DNA of 64,000 nt, taken from the NCBI GenBank assembly GCA_001464035.1, contig LNEC01000006.1, forward strand, positions 124,001 to 188,000, in the 5' to 3' direction. Of this stretch, positions 1 to 9,751 are shown in pieces (positions within the stretch are counted from its first letter, which is position 1; each line of letters starts with the position of its first letter). The translations under genes and the position numbers were made by a program. The notes below the pieces were generated by a model. It was not told the origin of the DNA. It saw nothing but the letters and a program-made list of their open reading frames with translations, and ran no database searches. The DNA is from Bradyrhizobiaceae bacterium Ga0074131. Its GTDB lineage: Bacteria > Pseudomonadota > Alphaproteobacteria > Rhizobiales > Xanthobacteraceae.

Positions 1-147
1 GATCCAGAACTCGGGATAGGACTTGCCGAAGCCGACCGTCGCAGGCCGCGTCACCAGCCGCGAAAGCCCGAGCGGCGCCAGTGCTGCTTCATAGAAGCCC
101 GTGGCGCGTTCGAGATCGCTGACACCGACGGAGATGTGGTCGATCAT
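1..147 (-). CDS. VOC (glyoxalase/bleomycin-resistance fold) protein, 3' part outside window
   Basis: The minus strand opens with ATG at 147 and reads MIDHISVGVSDLERATGFYE, then a segment ending FGKSYPEFWI at the window edge, 49 codons without a stop. The start His-x-x-hydrophobic-x-V-x-D-L-x-x-A-x-x-F-Y is the typical first half-module of vicinal-oxygen-chelate proteins, in which the early His is usually a metal ligand. Substrate cannot be told from this fragment. It is the first gene left of the repeat at 198-244 and is transcribed in the same direction as cimA. Confidence 0.8.
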   Translation of the reverse strand, partial: MIDHISVGVSDLERATGFYEAALAPLGLSRLVTRPATVGFGKSYPEFWI

Positions 148-197
148 TGGAAGAACACCTACGCAAACACACCATCATTGCCAGAAACGCATGCGAA

Positions 198-244
198 GAA
201 GCAATCCAGCTTTCTTCGCGCCAAGCCGCGAGATGGATTGCTTC
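198..244. repeat. Dispersed palindromic repeat (RPE-like)
   Basis: GAAGCAATCCA at 198-208 pairs perfectly with TGGATTGCTTC at 234-244, leaving a 25-nt loop, and is followed by cttcgctcgcaatgac. This phrase resembles short intergenic palindromes that recur many times in Bradyrhizobium and Rhodopseudomonas genomes (from memory). It sits between the VOC gene and the 3' end of cimA and could act on the cimA transcript end. Confidence 0.6.
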
Positions 245-288
245 GCTTCGCTCGCAATGACCACCAACATTATTCGCGCACCCGGCGC

Positions 289-1887
289 TCACACCGGCGC
301 GCCTGATTTCACCAACTTGTAGATCACCGAGTCCATCAGCGCCTGAAACGAGGCGTCGATGATATTGGGCGACACGCCGATCGTGGTCCAGCGCTCGCCC
401 TCCTCGTCTTCGCTCTCGATCAGCACCCGCGTCACCGCCTCGGTGCCGCCATTGAGGATACGCACGCGATAGTCGATCAGCTTGAGGCCTTCGATGTACT
501 TCTGATATTTGCCGAGGTCCTTGCGCAGCGCGACATCGAGCGCATTGACCGGGCCGTTTCCCTCGGCTGCCGAGATCAGCCGCTCGCCCGCGACATCGAC
601 CTTCACCACCGCCAGCGCCACCGTGATGCGCTGGCCGTTGGCGTTGTAGCGCTGCTCGACATTGACGTCGAACTGCTCGACCCGGAAGTATTCCGGCACC
701 TTGCCGAGTGTGCGCCGCGCCAGCAGGTCGAACGACGCGTTGGCCGACTCGTAGGCATAGCCGGCAGCCTCGCGCTCCTTCAACTCCTCTACCAGCCGCG
801 CCAGTTTTGGATCGTTCTTTTCGTAGCTGACGCCCGCGCGATCGAGCTCGGCGATCACGTTGGAGCGGCCGGCCTGGTCGGACACCAGCACTTTGCGATG
901 ATTGCCGACCGTCTCCGGCGAGACATGTTCGTAGGTGTGCGGATCCTTCAGCACCGCCGAAGCATGAATGCCGGTCTTGGTCACGAATGCGCTTTCGCCG
1001 ACATAAGGCGCGTGGCGGTTAGGCGCACGATTGAGCATGTCGTCCAGCGTCCGCGACACCTTCATGAGGGTGGCCATTTTTTCGTCGGATACGCCGATCT
1101 CGACGGCGTTGGAAAATTCGGACTTCAGCCGCAGCGTCGGGATCAACGAGCACAAATTGGCATTGCCGCAACGCTCGCCGAGCCCGTTCAGCGTCCCCTG
1201 AATTTGCCGCACCCCCGCACGCACCGCGGCCAGCGAATTGGCCACGGCCTGCTCGGTGTCGTTATGGGCGTGAATGCCGACATGATCGCCGGGAATCTGT
1301 TTCGTCACTTCCGTGACGATGCTTTCGACTTCATGCGGCATGGTGCCGCCATTGGTATCGCACAGCACCACCCACCGCGCGCCGGAGTCATAAGCAGCTC
1401 TGGCGCAGGCCAGCGCGAATTCCGGATTCTCCTTGTAGCCGTCGAAAAAATGCTCGCAGTCGAGCATGACCTCGCGGCCGGCGGCCTTCGCCGCCTTCAC
1501 GCTGTCGCGGATCGAGGCGAGATTTTCCTCATTGGTGGTCTCCAGCGCCACCCGCACCTGATAGGCCGACGCCTTCGCGACAAAGCATATCGCATCCGCC
1601 CTGGCTTCCAGCAGCGCCGCCAAACCCGGATCGTTCGAGGCCGAACGGCCGGGACGCCGCGTCATCCCGAAGGCGGTGAATCTTGCGTTTTTGAGCTTGG
1701 GCTTCTCGGCAAAAAACTCGGTGTCGGTCGGATTGGCGCCGGGATAGCCGCCCTCGATATAGTCGATGCCGAGTTCGTCCAGCATCTGCGCGATGATCCG
1801 CTTGTCATGCAGCGTGAAATCGACGCCATTGGTCTGCGCGCCGTCGCGCAGCGTGGTGTCGAACAGGTAAAGGCGTTCGCGACTCAT
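289..1887 (-). CDS. cimA: (R)-citramalate synthase
   Basis: The protein has 532 aa. It belongs to the HMG-CoA lyase-like / 2-isopropylmalate synthase family; members condense pyruvate with acetyl-CoA to citramalate, a route to 2-oxobutyrate and isoleucine. FDTTLRDGAQ at residues 9-18 carries the catalytic Arg and a metal-ligand Asp, and HAHND at 206-210 gives the His-x-His ligands. The last 130 or so residues match a LeuA-type allosteric domain. I use ATG 1887 (MSRERLYLF) and not the longer in-frame opening, because the upstream residues overlap the acetyltransferase gene and look non-coding. The start overlaps the upstream stop as ATGA, which suggests translational coupling. Confidence 0.93.
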   Translation of the reverse strand: MSRERLYLFDTTLRDGAQTNGVDFTLHDKRIIAQMLDELGIDYIEGGYPGANPTDTEFFAEKPKLKNARFTAFGMTRRPGRSASNDPGLAALLEARADAICFVAKASAYQVRVALETTNEENLASIRDSVKAAKAAGREVMLDCEHFFDGYKENPEFALACARAAYDSGARWVVLCDTNGGTMPHEVESIVTEVTKQIPGDHVGIHAHNDTEQAVANSLAAVRAGVRQIQGTLNGLGERCGNANLCSLIPTLRLKSEFSNAVEIGVSDEKMATLMKVSRTLDDMLNRAPNRHAPYVGESAFVTKTGIHASAVLKDPHTYEHVSPETVGNHRKVLVSDQAGRSNVIAELDRAGVSYEKNDPKLARLVEELKEREAAGYAYESANASFDLLARRTLGKVPEYFRVEQFDVNVEQRYNANGQRITVALAVVKVDVAGERLISAAEGNGPVNALDVALRKDLGKYQKYIEGLKLIDYRVRILNGGTEAVTRVLIESEDEEGERWTTIGVSPNIIDASFQALMDSVIYKLVKSGAPV

Positions 1888-2396
1888 GGGATAACTCCGG
1901 GCGCAGCGCCATCGCCAAGCGGCTTCTGCATCGTTGTGTTGGCCAACCACTCGCCGTTGACGGTCACGGTGTTGCGCTGCTTGCCGACGTAACCGCGCTT
2001 CAGGAAGAATTCCATCGCGGTGTCGCTGGCATCGACCGTGAGGCTCTTGGCGCCGCGGCCACCGGCGATTTTTTCGAGCGCCTCGCACAGCATCGAGGCG
2101 ACGCCCTGCCCGACCGCGCTCGGGTGAACAAAGAGCATGTCGATGTGATCGGCGCCTTTCAGCGACGCGAATCCGACCGGCGAATTCTGGATCGTGGCGA
2201 TCAGCGTAAGTTCACCGGCCAGTCGCTGGCCGAATTGCTCTTCGTCGTCGGCGGCGCTGGCCCAGGCCTGCCGCTGCGCATCGCTGTAATCGTCTCCGGT
2301 CAACTCCTCGATGCTGGCTACAAAGATCGCCGCCAGCACGGGGGTATCTTCAGCCAAGAACGGCCGCAGCGCGGGTTTGGGCAGTGCTTGTCCCAT
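1884..2396 (-). CDS. GNAT family N-acetyltransferase
   Basis: A 170-aa protein starting MGQALPKPALRPFLAEDTPV. The central segment (HIDMLFVHPSAVGQGVASML) has the beta4-alpha3 pattern of GNAT enzymes, with the Q/R-x-x-G-x-G/A acetyl-CoA loop as VGQGVAS, and the C-terminal AMEFFLKRGY is the usual family ending (aromatic strand before the last turn). Members move an acetyl group from acetyl-CoA to an amine; the acceptor is unknown here. It is the third gene of the cysS operon, 8 nt after the 37-codon peptide gene, and its stop overlaps the cimA start. Confidence 0.85.
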   Translation of the reverse strand: MGQALPKPALRPFLAEDTPVLAAIFVASIEELTGDDYSDAQRQAWASAADDEEQFGQRLAGELTLIATIQNSPVGFASLKGADHIDMLFVHPSAVGQGVASMLCEALEKIAGGRGAKSLTVDASDTAMEFFLKRGYVGKQRNTVTVNGEWLANTTMQKPLGDGAAPGVIP

Positions 2397-2404
2397 CGAA
2401 ATTT

Positions 2405-2518
2405 TCACCACATGCCGTAAAGCTTCAGGACCAATGCCACCGCGCCAGCGATCAGCAGGATCTTCAGCGCGATATAGTATAGCCAGTGTTTGGGGAAAGG
2501 CGTATCGGGCTTGCTCAT
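2405..2518 (-). CDS. Small single-pass membrane peptide, unknown function
   Basis: A 37-codon frame reads [20 protein letters not shown] and then a hydrophobic run ending LKLYGMW. Its ATG at 2518 overlaps the cysS TGA at 2515 (ATGA), and its own stop lies 8 nt before the acetyltransferase start. A short charged head, a helix of about 20 apolar residues and a short tail predict one membrane span. The perfect ATGA fit inside an operon with the same type of overlap downstream argues that it is translated. No function is recognised. Confidence 0.72.
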   Translation of the reverse strand: MSKPDTPFPKHWLYYIALKILLIAGAVALVLKLYGMW

Positions 2519-3912
2519 CGGGCGATCTCCCATGTGGTGCCTTCCTTGGAATCCTTGATGACGACGCCCATCGCCGCCAGTTCATCGCGGATCCGATCGG
2601 ACTCCTTGAAATCCTTTCGCGCGCGGGCAGCTGCACGGTTCGAAATCAGATCATCGATTTGCTTCGCATCGACGCCGCTCGCTCGCTGTTTGCGGCTCTT
2701 CCATTCCGCCTTGCTTTCGGACAGGAAACCGAGCAGCCGGAGGGTAGCGGCAAACGCGTCGCGGTGGTTGCCGGAAGCCGCGGCATTCCGCAGGCCGTGC
2801 AGTGACGTAATCATCTGCGGCGTGTTCAGATCATCCGAAAGCGCATCGATCACTGCATCGGACGGCTGTCCGGACCTGGCATCCCCGGCAATTGCGTACC
2901 AGTCATCCAGCGTCCGCGCGCTCTCTTCGAGAGCCTTGGAGGTCCAGTCGATCGGCGAGCGGTAGTGGGTCTTCAGCATGTTGAGGCGCAGCACCTCACC
3001 CGGCCATTCCGCCAGGGATTCCCGGATGGTGATGAAATTGCCTGTCGACTTCGACATCTTCTCGCTTTCGACCTGCAGGAAACCGTTGTGCATCCAGACA
3101 TTGGCCATGCGGTCGCTGTGAAACGCGCAGGCGCTTTGCGCCAGTTCGTTCTCGTGATGCGGGAACACCAGATCGATGCCGCCGCCATGGATGTCGAACT
3201 GCTCGCCGAGATGCTTCCAGGCCATCGCCGAACACTCGATGTGCCAGCCCGGCCGGCCCGGCACGGATATGCCCGACGGCGACTGCCATGACGGTTCGCC
3301 CGGCTTGGCGGGCTTCCACAGCACGAAATCGGTGCTGTCGCGCTTGTAGGGCGCGACATCGACGCGGGAGCCGGCGATCATCTCATCCAGCGAGCGGTTG
3401 GAAAGCGCGCCGTAGCGCGGCAATACCGATTTCGCGGTATTCATCGCCTGCGGCGAGAACAGCACGTGGTCTTCCGCGACATAGGCAAAACCGCCATGCA
3501 CCAGTCGCTCGATCAGCTCGCGCATTTCGACGATATGCTCGGTGGCGCGCGGCTCGACCGTAGGCCGCAACGCCCCCAGTGCGTCGACATCCTCATGGAA
3601 CTGCTTTTCGGTCAGCTCCGTGACCTTGCGGATCGCCTCATTGAGCGGCAGGCCGGGAAAATCCCTCGCCGCGCGGACGTTGATCTTGTCGTCGACGTCG
3701 GTGATGTTGCGGACATAGGTGACATGTTTTTCGCCGTAGAGATGCCGCAGCAGCCGGAACAGCACGTCGAACACGATGATCGGACGGGCGTTGCCGATAT
3801 GGGCGAAGTCATAGACGGTCGGCCCGCAGACATACATGCGCACGTTGGAGGGATCGAGCGGCGTGAACGGCCGTTTCGCCTTGGTCAATGTATCGTAGAG
3901 TCGCAATTCCAT
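2515..3912 (-). CDS. cysS: Cysteinyl-tRNA synthetase
   Basis: A class I synthetase of 465 aa, the usual length. It charges tRNA-Cys with cysteine in the cytoplasm. HIGN at residues 38-41 is the HIGH signature, KMSKS is at 285-289, and the four zinc ligands typical of the family are visible: C29, C227 in WHIECSAM, and the His and Glu of PHHENE at 251-256. It is the first gene of an apparent operon with the small peptide, the acetyltransferase and cimA. About 270 bp lie between it and the divergent gene at 4185. Confidence 0.97.
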   Translation of the reverse strand: MELRLYDTLTKAKRPFTPLDPSNVRMYVCGPTVYDFAHIGNARPIIVFDVLFRLLRHLYGEKHVTYVRNITDVDDKINVRAARDFPGLPLNEAIRKVTELTEKQFHEDVDALGALRPTVEPRATEHIVEMRELIERLVHGGFAYVAEDHVLFSPQAMNTAKSVLPRYGALSNRSLDEMIAGSRVDVAPYKRDSTDFVLWKPAKPGEPSWQSPSGISVPGRPGWHIECSAMAWKHLGEQFDIHGGGIDLVFPHHENELAQSACAFHSDRMANVWMHNGFLQVESEKMSKSTGNFITIRESLAEWPGEVLRLNMLKTHYRSPIDWTSKALEESARTLDDWYAIAGDARSGQPSDAVIDALSDDLNTPQMITSLHGLRNAAASGNHRDAFAATLRLLGFLSESKAEWKSRKQRASGVDAKQIDDLISNRAAARARKDFKESDRIRDELAAMGVVIKDSKEGTTWEIAR

Positions 3913-4184
3913 GGATATCCCGTCCGTTGCGGCCGGGCGTCCAGTGATCTCGTGTGAGAAAAGACGGCCTCAGCCAGCGAATCGCTAGCTCATAATCTCG
4001 CGGCAAATACTGCAGATGGCGAGGTGGCCGTTCATGAAAAGTACCATGGGCCAGCCCGGGGGACGGCGTCAAGGCCTCCAAAGCCCCCAATTCGGCCGCC
4101 CAACGCGCCTGCCCCGCCATGGTTAATCATTCTTAACTTTTTTGGTTTATCGAATGGGGCGGTCCTCTCTTTCATTGGTGCAAC

Positions 4185-4493
4185 ATGCGATTTCCGTCCG
4201 GGCTATTGGCCTGTATTTCCCTGCTCCTCGCGACGGCCGCATTGGCCGACAGCCGTGTTTTCATCATCGCCAACCAATCCGACGGCTACGGCGTCGACCA
4301 GTGCCTCGCCAGAGGCGAAAAATGCGGTGCCCACGCCGCCCGCTCCTATTGCCAGTCGCGGGAGTTCGCCCAGGCGGTTTCGTATCGACGTGTCGATCCC
4401 GATGAAATAACCGGGTCTATTCCCACGGCGGCCGGCGGCAACTGCAACCATTCCGGCTGCAACGAATACGTCGCCATCACCTGCCAGCGCTGA
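4185..4493 (+). CDS. Secreted Cys-rich hypothetical protein
   Basis: A 102-aa protein with a clear signal peptide (MRFPSGLLACISLLLATAAL, cleavage probably after ALA-DS). The mature part has several cysteines (QCLARGEKC, SYCQS, NCNHSGCNEY, TCQR), so a disulfide-stabilised periplasmic or secreted fold is likely. The pattern of one Cys near each short loop is like proteins of unknown function seen in Bradyrhizobium. It is transcribed away from cysS and is followed by the DUF2865 gene after 144 bp. Function unknown. Confidence 0.75.
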   Translation: MRFPSGLLACISLLLATAALADSRVFIIANQSDGYGVDQCLARGEKCGAHAARSYCQSREFAQAVSYRRVDPDEITGSIPTAAGGNCNHSGCNEYVAITCQR

Positions 4494-4637
4494 CGTCGTT
4501 CGGCCTCGGCAAGGGCTGCGGCCGCCTCCGCCACACCGGCGCCCCGGAAACGACGTGACGCTGCCCCGAGAAGCGGGTATGTGGGACCGCGTCGGCCGCG
4601 CTATGGGCCTGCGCTGACGTGGCTTCAATGGCTGGAT

Positions 4638-5774
4638 ATGGCTGAAACGTTGATTACCCCCCTCTCCCGCCGGGTTCTGGTTGGTGCTGCGCTGCTCGGG
4701 GCGATCGTGCTGAGCGTCGGCGCCTCCGCGCAGATGAATCCGGGGCCGCCGCCCTTGCAGGGCGGCGTGGCGGTCAATCCGGTGTGCCCGCGGCTGGAAG
4801 CGCAACTGGCGACCATCGACCGCGGCGGCGGCAGCGGCGATCCGGCCAAGGAAGAACAGATCCGCCGCTACCAGGAAGCCGCTTCCAGGCAGCAGGGCGA
4901 ACTCGATCGCGTCACCTCGCAGGCCAGGCGGATGGGTTGCGACAGCTCGGGATTCTTCTCGCTGTTCTCGGGCCAGTCGGCACAATGCGGTCCGGTGAAC
5001 AACCAGATCCAGCAGATGCGGGGCAATCTGGACCAGATCACCACCAGCCTCGAGCGGCTGCGCGGCGGCGGCTTCGGCGGCGCCGAGCGCGAAAATCAGC
5101 GACGTTCGGTGCTGGCGGCGCTGGCCCAAGCCAATTGCGGGCCGCAGTACGCCAATGCCGCGCGTGGCGGCGGCTTCCTGGAAAATCTGTTCGGCAACAA
5201 CAGCAATCTCAACGCGCCTCCCAGCGATCTCGGCCCGCCATCCGGAACGTTCCGGACGGTCTGTGTCCGCACCTGCGACGGCGCCTATTTTCCGGTTTCT
5301 TTCGCCACCGTCCCGGGCCGGTTCGCGGATGATGAAAGGAGCTGCAAGGCACTTTGCCCGGCGGCGGAAGCCACGCTGTTCGCCTACCGCAATCCCGGCG
5401 AGGACATCAACCAGGCGGTCTCGATCAGCGGCCAGCCGTATTCCGCGCTGCCCAATGCCTTCAAATACCGCACCGAGTACAATCCGTCCTGCGGCTGCAA
5501 GGCGGTCGGACAGACCTGGTCCGATGCGCTGAAAACCATCGACGACAGGGCCGCCGCCGAACAGCAGGGCGACATCATCGTCACCGAGGAAAGCGCGAAG
5601 AAGATGGCGCGGCCGCCGGCGCCGAAGGCGGCCTCGGCCAAGAAGGGTGTCGCACCCGAAGGGACGACGCCGGCAGCCCCCGCCGCCGAACCACCGGCAT
5701 CGCCAGCCGGTTCCACGGGCGCCAAGGACAGACCGATCCGTTCGGTCGGGCCGACCTTCATCCCCGCGAAGTGA
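4638..5774 (+). CDS. DUF2865 domain protein, exported
   Basis: A 378-aa protein starting MAETLITPLSRRVLVGAALL, a signal peptide or membrane anchor. Residues near 60-160 are Gln/Arg-rich and helical, probably coiled coil. The core from TVCVRTCDGAYFPVSF through ERSCKALCP to NPSCGCK matches the Cys-containing DUF2865 family as I recall it. The tail is Ala/Pro-rich and low in complexity. I use ATG 4638 because the upstream in-frame residues do not resemble a leader. The stop is 1 nt from the convergent nadE stop. Function is unknown; a cell-envelope location is inferred. Confidence 0.8.
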   Translation: MAETLITPLSRRVLVGAALLGAIVLSVGASAQMNPGPPPLQGGVAVNPVCPRLEAQLATIDRGGGSGDPAKEEQIRRYQEAASRQQGELDRVTSQARRMGCDSSGFFSLFSGQSAQCGPVNNQIQQMRGNLDQITTSLERLRGGGFGGAERENQRRSVLAALAQANCGPQYANAARGGGFLENLFGNNSNLNAPPSDLGPPSGTFRTVCVRTCDGAYFPVSFATVPGRFADDERSCKALCPAAEATLFAYRNPGEDINQAVSISGQPYSALPNAFKYRTEYNPSCGCKAVGQTWSDALKTIDDRAAAEQQGDIIVTEESAKKMARPPAPKAASAKKGVAPEGTTPAAPAAEPPASPAGSTGAKDRPIRSVGPTFIPAK

Positions 5775-5775
5775 T

Positions 5776-7527
5776 CTAACCCTCGAACGCTTCGGCCGAT
5801 CCGCGGGCCGCGCGCGACAGCAGTGCCTCGTCAGGTGCTGGAAGCGACTGGCCGGTGTCGCGGAATTTATTGGTGATGGGATAGCGGCGATCGCGCCCGA
5901 AATTCTTCTGGGTGACCTTGACGCCCGGGGCCGCCTGCCGCCGCTTGTATTCGGCGATGTTGAGCAGCCGGTCGATCCGCGTCACCACGGCGGGATCGAA
6001 CCCGGCGGCGATAATGTCGGCCAGCGGCTGCTCGCGCTCGACCAGCCGTTCGAGGATGGCGTCGAGGATGTCGTAGGGCGGCAGTGAATCCTGGTCGGTC
6101 TGGTTTTCGCGCAGCTCCGCCGTCGGCGGCCGGGTGATGATGTTGACCGGGATGACTTGCCCGGATGGGCCGAGCGCGCCGTCGGGCTTCCAGGAGTTGC
6201 GCAGGGACGAGAGCCGGAACACCTCGGTCTTGTAGATGTCCTTGATCGGGTTGAAGCCGCCGTTCATGTCCCCATAAAGCGTGGCGTAGCCAACCGACAT
6301 CTCCGACTTGTTGCCGGTGGTGACCACCATGGCGCCGGTCTTGTTGGAGATCGCCATCAGCAGCGTGCCGCGGGTGCGCGCCTGCAAATTCTCCTCGGTG
6401 ATATCGCGCGGCAGGCCGGCGAAGGTGCCGGACAGGATTTTTTCGAAACCGTTCACCGCATCTGCGATCGGCAGCACCTCGTAGCGGATGCCGAGCGCTT
6501 TCGCGAGCTTTGCCGCGTCGTCGAGCGACACCTGCGCGGTGAAGCGGAACGGCAGCATCACGCCGCGCACCCGATCGGCGCCGAGCGCGTCGACCGCGAT
6601 CGCCGCGCACAGCGCCGAGTCAATGCCGCCGGAGACGCCGAGCAGCACGCCCGGAAATCCGTTCTTGCCGACATAGTCGCGCAGTCCCAGCACGCAGGCC
6701 GCGTAGTCGCCCCTGTCGCCGTCGACGATCGGCGCTACCGGTCCGCTGCAGCGCCAGCCGGCGTCGGTCTTGCGCCAGTGCAAGGTCGTGATGTTCTCCT
6801 CGAAGGCCGGCAATTGCGCCGCCACCGACAAGTCGGCATTCAGCGCGAACGATGCCCCGTCGAACACCAGTTCGTCCTGGCCGCCGACCTGGTTGAGATA
6901 GATCAGCGGCAAGCCGCTTTCGGTGACGCGGGCAACCGCGATCGACAGCCGCAAATCGTTCTTGTCGCGCGCATAGGGCGAACCGTTCGGCACCACCAGG
7001 ATTTCCGCGCCGGTCTCGGCCAAACATTCGACGACGTTCTCGTAGTCCTCCGACTCCTCCAGCCAGATGTCCTCGCAAATGGGAACGCCGACCCGGATGC
7101 CGCGGATCGTCACCGGCCCCGCGGCGGGCCCGCGCGCGAACAGGCGCTTTTCATCGAACACGCCGTAGTTCGGCAGATTGGCCTTGAACCGGATGGCGCT
7201 GATCCGCCCGCCATCCAGCAAAGCGCAGGCGTTGTAGAGCTTGCCGTCCTCGACCCAGGGCGTGCCGATCAGCACCGCCGGGCCGCCGTCGGCGGTCTCG
7301 CGCGCCAGTTCCTCCACCGCCGCGCGGCAGGCCGCCTGGAAGGCCGGCTTCAGCACCAGGTCTTCCGGCGGATAGCCGGTGATGAACAATTCCGGCAGCA
7401 CCAGCAGATCACCGCCGTCGGCCCTGGCCTGCGCGCGGGCGGCGCGCGCCATGGCGGCGTTGCCGGCGACGTCGCCGACAGTCGGATTCAACTGCGCCAG
7501 GGTAATCTTGAACTGAGGCTCGGTCAT
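5776..7527 (-). CDS. nadE: Glutamine-dependent NAD+ synthetase
   Basis: A 583-aa two-domain enzyme that makes NAD from deamido-NAD, ATP and glutamine. Residues 1-270 are a nitrilase-type glutaminase (LVLPELFITGYPPEDL with Glu46; the Cys in GVPICEDIWLEES as nucleophile). The C-terminal half is the synthetase with the PP-loop LGVSGGIDSALCAAIA and the NKTGAMVVTTGNKSEMSVGY region. This is the normal length for the two-domain form. It converges on the DUF2865 gene. Confidence 0.97.
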   Translation of the reverse strand: MTEPQFKITLAQLNPTVGDVAGNAAMARAARAQARADGGDLLVLPELFITGYPPEDLVLKPAFQAACRAAVEELARETADGGPAVLIGTPWVEDGKLYNACALLDGGRISAIRFKANLPNYGVFDEKRLFARGPAAGPVTIRGIRVGVPICEDIWLEESEDYENVVECLAETGAEILVVPNGSPYARDKNDLRLSIAVARVTESGLPLIYLNQVGGQDELVFDGASFALNADLSVAAQLPAFEENITTLHWRKTDAGWRCSGPVAPIVDGDRGDYAACVLGLRDYVGKNGFPGVLLGVSGGIDSALCAAIAVDALGADRVRGVMLPFRFTAQVSLDDAAKLAKALGIRYEVLPIADAVNGFEKILSGTFAGLPRDITEENLQARTRGTLLMAISNKTGAMVVTTGNKSEMSVGYATLYGDMNGGFNPIKDIYKTEVFRLSSLRNSWKPDGALGPSGQVIPVNIITRPPTAELRENQTDQDSLPPYDILDAILERLVEREQPLADIIAAGFDPAVVTRIDRLLNIAEYKRRQAAPGVKVTQKNFGRDRRYPITNKFRDTGQSLPAPDEALLSRAARGSAEAFEG

Positions 7528-7570
7528 TCCGCGATGGTGCCCCGCACAAGCGCAAACTGCAATTGCATGC

Positions 7571-7924
7571 TTAGATCACGCCCATGCGCTCAGCGATGGC
7601 GAACAGCCAGAACAGCCCGGCCGCGACCAGCGCAACTCCGACCGCGGCGGAGCCCATGTCCTTGACGCGGCCGATTTGCGGATCATGGTCGGTGGTGAGG
7701 CGGTCAGCGAGTTTTTCGATCGCGGTGTTGAGCAATTCCACCACCAGCACCATCACGACCGTGGCGACCAGTTCGAAGCGGCGCATCGGGGTGACGCCGA
7801 TCAGCCACGCGAGCGGCAGCGCCAGCGCTAGCGCGACAAGTTCCTCGCGAATGGCCTGCTCCGAGCGGATAGCAAAGGCCAGGCCGTTGCGCGTATTGAT
7901 CGTGGCCCGCCAGAACCGCAGCAA
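7571..7924 (-). CDS. dgkA: Diacylglycerol kinase (DgkA type)
   Basis: A 117-aa integral membrane kinase with three helices. It returns diacylglycerol to phosphatidic acid. The signature ELLNTAIEKLADRLT followed by KDMGSAAVGVALV is diagnostic of the prokaryotic DgkA family. The start is TTG at 7924, one base from the stop of the DAHP synthase gene, so it is probably cotranslated from that message; the next in-frame ATG would remove the first helix. Confidence 0.93.
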   Translation of the reverse strand: MLRFWRATINTRNGLAFAIRSEQAIREELVALALALPLAWLIGVTPMRRFELVATVVMVLVVELLNTAIEKLADRLTTDHDPQIGRVKDMGSAAVGVALVAAGLFWLFAIAERMGVI

Positions 7925-7925
7925 T

Positions 7926-9314
7926 TCAGAGCCCCGCCGCGGCCGGCATCGGCTGCGCCTTGCCGGCGCGCTCCTGCTTGAGCAATTCCGCGATCAGGAA
8001 CGCCATGTCGATCGACTGCTCAGCATTGAGACGGGGGTCGCACACGGTGTGGTAGCGGTCGCTGAGATCCTCATGGCTGATGGCGCGCGCGCCGCCGACG
8101 CATTCGGTGACGTCCTGCCCGGTCATCTCCAGATGGACGCCGCCGGCGTGGGTGCCTTCGGCGCCGTGGATGGTGAAGAACGACTTCACCTCCGACAGGA
8201 TGCGGTCGAACGGCCGGGTCTTGTAGCCGGAGTTGGAAGCGATGGTATTGCCATGCATCGGATCGCACGACCACACCACGACGCGGCCCTCGCGCTGCAC
8301 GGCGCGGATCAGCTGAGGCAGGTGATCGGCGATCTTGTCCGATCCGAAGCGGTTGATCAGCGTCAGCCGCCCGGGCTCGTTGTCGGGATTGAGCACGTCG
8401 ATCAGCTTCAGCAACTCGTCCGGCTTCAGCGACGGACCGCATTTCAGGCCGATCGGATTCTTGATGCCGCGGAAATACTCGACGTGGCCGTGATCGAGCT
8501 GGCGGGTGCGATCGCCGATCCAGATCATGTGACCCGAGGTCGCGTACCAGTCGCCTGTCATGGAATCGACCCGGGTGAAGGCCTGCTCGTAGCCGAGCAG
8601 CAGCGCCTCGTGGCTGGTGTAGAAGTCGGTGGCGCGCAGCTCCGGATGGCTTTCGAGATCGAGCCCGCAGGCGCGCATGAAGTTCAGCGCGTCCGAGATT
8701 CGGTCGGCCAGTTCCTTGTAACGGCGCGACTGCGGCGAATCCTTGAGAAAACCGAGCATCCACTGATGCACGCTGCCGAGATTGGCAAAACCGCCGGTGG
8801 CGAAAGCGCGCAGCAGGTTCAGCGTCGCCGCCGACTGCCGGTAAGCCATCAACTGGCGCTGCGGATCGGGGGTGCGCGATGGCGCGGTGAAGGCGATATC
8901 GTTGACGATGTCGCCGCGGTAGCTCGGCAGCTCGACCTCGCCCATTTTCTCCATCGGCGAGGAGCGCGGTTTGGCGAACTGCCCGGCGATGCGGCCGACC
9001 TTCACCACCGGCACCGCGCCGGCATAGGTCAGCACGACCGCCATCTGCAGCAGCACGCGGAAGAAATCGCGGATGTTGTTGGCGCCATGCTCGGCAAAGC
9101 TTTCGGCGCAGTCGCCGCCCTGCAGCAGGAAGGCCTCGCCTTTGGCGACGCGTCCAAGCGCCTTTTTCAGGTTGCGGGCCTCGCCGGCGAACACCAGCGG
9201 CGGAAACGTCGCGAGCTGCGCCTCGACATCCGCCAACGCCTTGGCATCGGGATATTGGGGTATCTGCAGCGACGGCCTGGCGCGCCAGCTATCGGGTGTC
9301 CACCGCTCGGACAT
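7926..9314 (-). CDS. Class II 3-deoxy-7-phosphoheptulonate synthase
   Basis: A 462-aa plant-type DAHP synthase, the first step of the shikimate pathway (phosphoenolpyruvate + erythrose 4-phosphate). It starts [20 protein letters not shown]; family blocks include [44 protein letters not shown] and the late [17 protein letters not shown], which supply the PEP-binding and metal-ligand residues (Cys in GGDCAE, His and Glu in HLEMTG). It is followed by dgkA after one base. The promoter should lie in the stretch 9315-9400. Confidence 0.95.
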   Translation of the reverse strand: MSERWTPDSWRARPSLQIPQYPDAKALADVEAQLATFPPLVFAGEARNLKKALGRVAKGEAFLLQGGDCAESFAEHGANNIRDFFRVLLQMAVVLTYAGAVPVVKVGRIAGQFAKPRSSPMEKMGEVELPSYRGDIVNDIAFTAPSRTPDPQRQLMAYRQSAATLNLLRAFATGGFANLGSVHQWMLGFLKDSPQSRRYKELADRISDALNFMRACGLDLESHPELRATDFYTSHEALLLGYEQAFTRVDSMTGDWYATSGHMIWIGDRTRQLDHGHVEYFRGIKNPIGLKCGPSLKPDELLKLIDVLNPDNEPGRLTLINRFGSDKIADHLPQLIRAVQREGRVVVWSCDPMHGNTIASNSGYKTRPFDRILSEVKSFFTIHGAEGTHAGGVHLEMTGQDVTECVGGARAISHEDLSDRYHTVCDPRLNAEQSIDMAFLIAELLKQERAGKAQPMPAAAGL

Positions 9315-9393
9315 GGCGTAAACTCCTGAACAAAAACCACTACTTATGGCAGGCAGCGAAGGGCCGGGTTATACACAGGCTGTTGACACACCG

Positions 9394-9406
9394 CTAGAGC
9401 GCGATG
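9394..9406. repeat. Short dispersed repeat, copy 1 (inverted copy at 34494-34506)
   Basis: CTAGAGCGCGATG here is the reverse complement of the 13 bases at 34494-34506. It continues as gggttgggttgaatcgattcg, which has the look of a multi-copy intergenic element of Bradyrhizobium. Confidence 0.5.
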
Positions 9407-9490
9407 GGTTGGGTTGAATCGATTCGCCCTAAGCGCGAAGCCCACCGGTCTCGCTCCAGACGCCGCGCGCGCCCATCGAACGGCCTTCTT

Positions 9491-9517
9491 CAAAAAATCG
9501 CGAAACAACCCCATGCA
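9491..9517 (+). repeat. Dispersed repeat, copy 1 (direct copy at 34418-34445)
   Basis: The 26 bases 9492-9517, containing AATCGCGAAACAACCCC, are identical to 34420-34445. Neither site lies in a supported gene. A copy-and-paste intergenic element is likely. Confidence 0.65.
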
Positions 9518-9751
9518 GCAGCAATTCCTCGACTCGCAGCACCCGTGCCGGGCTGCGTCCGGGCAAGGGAAGAAAATGGTCCGTCGTCGCGCCCGCGTCT
9601 ATCCTTTTGTTTACGCGCGATCTTTTCGGAGAAGCCGGGACTTCCTTTACGAATCATGAAGCTGGGATTCAACCTTTTCAGACAACCCCTTGCGGCAAAA
9701 GCCGAATTCGCATTTGCTGGGTGCGCTCACGAAAGCCGGGGAAAATCGAGA

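Larger units (their letters stand above)
9315..9751. other. Gene-poor stretch between the DAHP synthase and hydrolase genes
   Basis: About 437 bases with no gene I can support. It should hold the minus-strand promoter of the DAHP synthase gene close to 9320-9400. It contains two short repeats, at 9394-9406 and 9491-9517, that return at 34.4 kb. An open frame crosses it in frame with the hydrolase, but its Arg/Pro/Ser-rich content looks non-coding. Confidence 0.5.

Noticed and set aside
898..1992. 364-codon plus-strand ORF inside cimA
   Set aside because: Arg/His-rich shadow of a strongly conserved gene.
4125..4141. GTTAATCATTCTTAAC as a CtrA box
   Set aside because: Spacing between TTAA and TTAAC is 6, not 7, and no cell-cycle gene is near.
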